A program made the position numbers and the translations under genes. From the NCBI GenBank assembly GCA_040007895.1, contig JBDTUE010000023.1, positions 1 to 32,154 of the forward strand: 32,154 nt of DNA. The letters are read 5' to 3'. This document shows, piece after piece, positions 22,754 through 30,000 of this stretch. Position 1 is the stretch's first letter, and each line of letters begins with the position of its first letter. The DNA comes from JADJLQ01 sp040007895. GTDB lineage: Bacteria; Bacteroidota; Bacteroidia; Chitinophagales; Saprospiraceae. The notes under the pieces are model-generated. The model worked only from the letters and a program-made list of their open reading frames with translations, did not search any database and had not been told where the DNA came from.

Positions 22754-23974
22754 ATGAAAGTCAAGACAATTTCTATACTCCTAAATCTGATCGTTTTATT
22801 AACCATTCAGTCCAGCCTTGCTCAGGCACCTCAAAAAATGACATATCAAGCTGTGATCCGCGGCCTGGGGAATGTTGCGGTTGCCAATACTACAGTGGGT
22901 ATGCAAATTAGTATCCTACAAGGATCCGCCATCGGGATACCTGTATATGTGGAGACTCAAACACCGATGACCAATGCAGTGGGTTTGGTGACTTTAGAGA
23001 TTGGTACCGGAGCGGTGGTTTCAGGTGTTTTCGCCAATATAAATTGGTCTACTGGCTTATATTGGATAAAAACAGAAACCGACCCTCTAGGAGGAGTAGC
23101 TTATAGTATATCAGGTACTAGTCAATTTTTAAGTGTGCCTTATGCTTTCTTTGCAGGATCAACTTCCGATACTACAGACGCCTGGATTACCACCGGCAAT
23201 TCCAATACTATCGATGGAACTCATTTTATTGGTACTACGGACAGCATTCCTTTCACAATAAAAGTGAATAATAAGGTATCAGGTCGAATTGATCATATTA
23301 AAAAGAATTCATTTTGGGGATACCGTGCAGGTTTATCAAACACATCAGGGTTTAATAATTCAGCATTTGGAAATAATTCACTCCTCTCCAACATCATTGG
23401 TGATGATAATACAGCCCTTGGTTTTGGTGCTGATGTTGCACTAGGGGATTTAATCAATGCTACTGCTATTGGTGCCCATGCATTTGTAGCTGACAGTAAC
23501 AGCATGGTACTTGGTTCTATCAATGGTATAAACGGTGCCACATCGAATGTACATGTGGGTATAGGGACTACCACCCCTGAAAATACATTGTCCATTGGCT
23601 TAACCTCACAGTTCCAGGTAAACGATACAGGAAATATTGTCAAACTCAACAAAATTCCTACCAATTTCCCATCAGTACAAGGTGCCGTGAATACATTTCT
23701 TCGAAATGACGGAAATGGAAATTTAACCTGGGTACCTGTTACAGTCATTATACCATTTGCTAATAAACCGGACGGTTCCCTCAATTCTCCAAGTGGGAAA
23801 GAATCTAATACAATAGCCTATAATCAATTTATCAACCCATTGATAAAAGGCATGCAGGATCAACAAATGGAACTGGAAAATCAACAAAAAATCAACAAAC
23901 AACTCAATGAGAAAATCGAATCATTGCAAAAACAAGTTGAAGAAATGAAACTCCTTATCTCTAAGTTTAAGTGA
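22754..23974 (+). CDS. Secreted fibre-like protein with YadA-type head repeats and coiled-coil end
   Basis: A 406-residue exported protein with a signal peptide ending around SSLAQ. Residues about 25-135 form a module widespread in Bacteroidota surface proteins (PQKMTYQAVIRG, PVYVETQTPMTNAVGLVTLE, GTSQFLSVPYAFFAG). Residues about 185-280 hold short glycine/asparagine-rich repeats like the head of trimeric adhesins (FGNNSLLSN, NTALGFGADVA, ATAIGAHAFVADSNSMVLG), followed by VGIGTTTPENTLSIG. The C-terminus from about 366 is a charged heptad coiled coil (MELENQQKINKQLNEKIE...). This suggests an oligomeric, probably trimeric, surface fibre. There is no T9SS sorting domain, so the route across the outer membrane is unclear. 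It is 62 bases upstream of the giant beta-helix gene and may be expressed with it. Confidence 0.82.
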   Translation: MKVKTISILLNLIVLLTIQSSLAQAPQKMTYQAVIRGLGNVAVANTTVGMQISILQGSAIGIPVYVETQTPMTNAVGLVTLEIGTGAVVSGVFANINWSTGLYWIKTETDPLGGVAYSISGTSQFLSVPYAFFAGSTSDTTDAWITTGNSNTIDGTHFIGTTDSIPFTIKVNNKVSGRIDHIKKNSFWGYRAGLSNTSGFNNSAFGNNSLLSNIIGDDNTALGFGADVALGDLINATAIGAHAFVADSNSMVLGSINGINGATSNVHVGIGTTTPENTLSIGLTSQFQVNDTGNIVKLNKIPTNFPSVQGAVNTFLRNDGNGNLTWVPVTVIIPFANKPDGSLNSPSGKESNTIAYNQFINPLIKGMQDQQMELENQQKINKQLNEKIESLQKQVEEMKLLISKFK

Positions 23975-24036
23975 TCCTATTTAAGATTAAGCATACTTCT
24001 ATTTACATTAAATAAAATTGATCGAACCGATTGAAA

Positions 24037-27000
24037 ATGCAAATCAACATGACAGCATGCACATGTAGAAGGTTAATAACAAATAAATCACTTTCAATTA
24101 TTTTTTGGTTTATTTGGATCTTTTCAAACCTACATGCTCAACAGGGACCTGTAGCCTCAGGTGGAATGGCTACCGGTATAGGCGGTACTGCCAGTTACAG
24201 CATAGGGCTATATTATTATACACCTATATATGGAACAGGACCCAGCAGCTGTATCACGATAACACAAGGTTTACAGCAACCCGATTTGTTTTTAGAAGTT
24301 GTCGACTGCAATCTATATTCAGGAAAAATTTATGTCGATGCAAATAATTTAAATACCACCAAAGATGGAAGTTCATGGTCAAATGCCTTCGCCAGCCTTC
24401 AGGAGGCATTACAAATAGCTAATTCATGTCCTATCGATACCATTCTCGTAGCACAGGGTACCTATTACCCTAGTGATACAGCAGTTATTTTTGACCCGTG
24501 TGGTCTTCCAATCGATACTATATACCCGGATAGGAGAGTATCATTTGATATTCCAGATTCAATTGTGATATTAGGAGGGTATGAAGGAATACTGGGCGAC
24601 ACCAATAGTCGTGATGTGATTTGCAACAAAACTATCCTTAGTGGAGAAATCCAACAAGATGGAGACCTTTCCAATAATAGTTATCATGTGGTAACTACCA
24701 TCCAGGTGGATACCGCGACAAGGATAGATGGATTTTATATTATGGGTGGAAATGCGGATAGTACAGTTTTCCCTTTTAATTCGGGTGGAGGATGGTACAA
24801 TGATGGAAGTACGGGTGGCGCCTCAAGTCCGATTATAAGAAATTGCATATTTACTGGAAACCAGGCGGACTTTGGCGGTGGGATCTACAATAATGCCCAA
24901 GATGGATTGTGTGACCCATTGTTAATCAATTGTATTTTCAATAATAATACTGCCGTTCTCGATGGAGGTGCAATGTATAATAGTGGTGTAAATGGCTTTT
25001 GTAATTTTAAAATAATCAATAGCATCATCAGTGGAAATATTGCCGAAAATGGTGGGGGAGTCTACAATTCTGGTCCAGGTGGAGAATGTGCTCCGCGGTT
25101 TATCAATTGTGTGTTCAACGGAAACAGTGCAACTTTATTTGGAGGAGCATTGTATAATAACGATGGAAGACCCTGGTTAATCAATAGCATCATTTGGAAC
25201 AATTCAACTGCATATGAAGTCGCCGGAAATGGGGTGACCGTTGTAATGAATTCCATTACTCAATCCGGATCCACCTATCTTGATTTTGGAGGTAATAAGC
25301 CGGATGGTACTGATCCAAAGTTTTTTTATTCTCCAGCGGCAATGGATGCCCCGACCTCTGCAGGTAATTTTCATGTGCTTTCGTCATCGGTAGCAATAGA
25401 TATGGGGGATAATATGTCCAATTCAACATCTTTTGACCTGGATGGAAATCTAAGGATTCAGAATGACACCATTGACATTGGAGCCTATGAGTCATCCTTT
25501 TTCGATTGTACTTTGTATACAGCTGGTATAATTTATGTCGATTCAAGCGCAACTGGTTTAAATAATGGTTCCTCATGGGCCAATGCTTATACTGATTTGC
25601 AGGAAGCATTAAATGCTGCGAGACTATGTAGTTTAGTAGACAGTGTCAAAGTTGCTCAAGGCACATATTATCCCAGTAGATTGGATACCTTGGTCATCAT
25701 AGATCCTTGTACTGATCTACCCTCAGATACGATCTATTTTACAGTAGATAGTTCAGTTTCATTTAATATCCCGGACTCCTTAGTTGTATTGGGTGGTTAT
25801 GGTCGAGGTGATGATTCTTTGACCCGCGATTGGGTTTGCAATAAGACCATACTATGTGGCGATATCGATGGTGATGGTCAATTGATCGGGAACAGTTTGC
25901 ATGTCATCACCACATTTAATGTAGATACCCTGACACTGGTGGACGGATTTTGCATTTCAGGAGGAAATGCAGATGGAACAGGTCTTCCCGATGGAGGCGG
26001 GGGTGGTTGGTATAATTCATCGGATCCTGATAACCGATCGAATCCAACTATAAGAAATTGTATATTCCAATCTAATCATGCCACTATTTATGGAGGAGGG
26101 CTCTATAATGAAGGCGTAGCAGGTAGAACTGCAAACCCAAGGATTATCAACTGTTCATTTATAGGAAATTCTGCTCAAAATGGTGGAGCTATTAATAACT
26201 ATGGAGGATATTCTGGAACCAGCAGTCCTCTAATTATAAATTCTGTTTTTAAAGCCAATACTTCAACGGTAGCTGGAGGGGCGATTGAAAGTAATGGAGG
26301 CGAAATGGGTAATAGTAATCCTATTATTCTCAATTGCATTTTTAGTGGAAATTCAACAGAAGGAAATGGTGGAGCTATGCTCAACAATGCTGACCCTTCT
26401 GGAACTTGCAACCCTGTTATAACTAATACAGTATTCAACGGAAATTATGCCGGTGATGAAGGAGGTGCTATTTTTAATTACGGAGGATCAGGTACGTTAG
26501 TCCCATTAATCCGAAATTGTATATTCTGGAATAATGATGCATTAAACTCAGGGCCTGTATTTAGTAATTTTGGTAATGCCACACCAACTGTTTCCTACTC
26601 CATAATTCAAGGTGGAGGTGGAGGAAGTGGTATTAACGATCCTTCTATAACTAGTGGATCTCCTACTTCCGATCAGGGAGGTAATAAATTTGATACTAAT
26701 CCTTTGTTTATTCTTTCAGAACCCGCGTCATCAGCTCCTACTGCTTTAGGTAATTTTCATACTTTTTCTTATTCTCCGGCAATTGATATGGGAGTTAATG
26801 CAGCCAATAACTATCCGACAGATCTGGATGGAAATCTGCGTATTAAAAATGGAACTATTGATATCGGTCCCTATGAAACAGGATTTTTCGAGTGCACTTT
26901 CTATACCGCTGGAATTGTCTATGTCGATTCAACAGCGACCGGAGCAAATAATGGATCCTCCTGGGCAAATGCATATACAGATCTTCAGGATGCATTAATG

Positions 27001-30000
27001 GCGACAAGATTATGTGAATTGATTGATACGATTAAAGTAGCTCAAGGCAGTTATTATCCGAGCAAACTGGATACATTCATTTATCCATCAGTTTGCCCCG
27101 GTGTTCCATCAGATACTTTTTATTTTTCAACAAATAGAACAGTTTCATTTAATATTCCGGATTCAATAATCGTATTAGGTGGTTATGAAGGATTGTCTGG
27201 AGATACATTGGCAGTCCGCAATTGGGGTTGCAATAAAACTATTTTATGTGGTGATATCGATCAGAATGGGGATACTTTAAACAATAGTTATCATGTAGTC
27301 TTTACATCCAATGTGGATTCTACTTTGGTGGTCGATGGATTCTATATTCAAGGAGGTAATGCTACCGGAACTGGCATCTATGGAGGTGGTGGTGGCTGGT
27401 ACAATGAAGGAACTCCTGGTATTGGAATTTCTACACCCCTTATTAAAAATTGTTATTTCGTTGGTAATGTAGCCACTAATGGTGGTGGAATGTATAATAG
27501 AGGTACCAGTGGAGGATTGAGTTCACCTATTGTTATCAACAGTATATTTTCTGGTAACGTGGCCGTCTTCGGTGGCGGTATGTTTAATAATGGAGGCGAC
27601 GGCAATAGTTCGCCAAGATTGATCAATACTACATTTGCGTCCAATCTGGCAACCGCTGGTGGAGCGATGTACAATGGCGGGAATGTTGGAATCTGTACAC
27701 CCAATATTGTCAATAGCATATTCTGGGATAATGCTGCGGGTATTGGTCCTGTATTTTACAATTCATATGCTAATCCAACGATCAGCTATAGTTTATTCCA
27801 GGCCGCTGATCTAACCAGTTTAATGATTGGTGATGCACCTCATTCTGTAACAGATGGTGGAAATAATAAATACAATTTAGATCCTATATTCTTGTTTTCA
27901 CCACCGGCAGGACTCACTACTGCAGGTGATTATCATGTGGCATCGAGTTCACCTGTGATCAATATGGGATTAAATTCTGCAAACTTTGAAGTGATTGACC
28001 TGGATGCCTCACCTCGTTTTTTTGGCATCATTGATATGGGCCCTTATGAATTCCAGAGTACGGATTGTAATTTATTTACTAATAAAATTGTCTACGTCGA
28101 TCTTGATGCAACTGGTACTAATAATGGAACCTCCTGGGCCAATGCATTTAATGATTTAAACCTGGCATTATTTATAGCAAATTCCTGTTCTGAGGTAGAT
28201 ACAATTAAAGTGGCTCAGGGTATTTATTATCCAAGTCTACCAGATACTTTATCCTATTGCAATGGTGCATCGATTATTTTCTTTGTTCCAAGCAGAGCAG
28301 CATCTTTTAATATTCCGGATTCTACTGTTGTACTGGGAGGTTATCCAGGGGTGAGCGGTGATACGCTTGCTGTAAGAGATTGGGTTTGTAACCAAACTAT
28401 ACTCTGTGGTGACATTGGAAATCCTGGTGATAGTACGGATAATAGCTATCATGTGGTGGTCACTACGAATATTGACACCTCCATCATCGATGGGTTTATT
28501 ATTAAAGGAGGAAATGCTGATTCTACCTATCCGTACAGTGCCGGAGGTGGTTGGTACAATAATGGATCAGGAAATGGAAATAAATCTACTCCAACCATTA
28601 TGAACTGTACTATTACAGGGAATGCAGCAGAGGAAGGTGCTGGTATAAATAATGATGGAAGGAATGGAGGAAACAGTAGTCCACTGTTAATCAATTGTAT
28701 TATTAGTGGAAATAATGCATCCTTATATGGAGGTGGAATAGATAATGTTGGCTTGAATGGTAAAAGTAATCCCAGACTTATCAACTGTATAATTAGCGGC
28801 AATATAGCTGGCATGGAAGGTGGGGGTCTTGATAATTATGCTGAAGAAGGAGAGAGTAGTTCTTCTTTGATTAATTGTGTTATAAGCGGAAACCTGTCAT
28901 TAGGGGATGGGGGAGGAATGTTTAATTCTTCTCTAAATGGGATTAGTAATTCAACGCTTGTAAATTGTATTCTTTGGAATAATTCTGCATTAATTTCAGA
29001 TCCGGTGATCAGTGAAAACCTTGGTTCGACGACGATCATCACCTATAGCATCATACAAAGTGGCCTATTGGATGCCGGGACGGATATAACTTCTCCCACC
29101 AATAAAGTACAGGGTACTGATCCGCTTTTTTTAATATCACCCCCCGCATCTGCTGCTCCGACTGCTAAAGGAAATTTCCATGTCTTGGCTTTTTCTCCTG
29201 CTATTGACATGGGTACATTGACAAATGCTCCGGTTTATGATTTAGATGGCAATCCACGACCAATAAATGGAATAGTTGATATCGGTGCATATGAAACGGG
29301 ATTTTTCGATTGTTCTATTTATGCAAAAGGAGTGATTTACGTAGACTCCGCAGCTATCGGCCTAAATAACGGAACCTCCTGGGCCAATGCATTTACGGAT
29401 TTGCAAACTGCTTTGATGGCAACACGGTTATGCAATGCTTTAGATACCATCAAAGTAGCTCAGGGTACTTATTATCCTACTCAAACAGATAGTATTATTG
29501 TGGTTGACCCATGCACATCTCTTCCGACTGATACGATTAAACATTTATTTGACCGAAATATTTCATTTAATATACCAGATACAATTGTTATTCTGGGAGG
29601 TTATGAAGGAGTTCAGGGTGATACACTGGCAGAAAGGAACTGGACATGCAATAAAACTATTTTATGTGGTGATATTGATCAAAACGGAGATTCAGTTAAT
29701 AATTCTTACCACGTAGTCATTACGCAAAATGTAAGTAATCAGACTATGGTAGATGGTTTCTGTATTTCAGGAGGTAACGCGGTAAATGGAGCAACTTATT
29801 CAGGAGGAGGTTGGTATAATAATGGATCTGGTGGTGGAAATAGTGCACCTGTTATTCGAAATTGTATCATTCAGCTAAACTCAGCTTTACAAGGAGGTGG
29901 TTTGTTTAATGATGGAAATAATGGAAATAGTAGTCCTACCTTAATCAATACCATTATAAGAGGTAATTATGCTATTGAAGATGGCGGTGGTATTTATAAT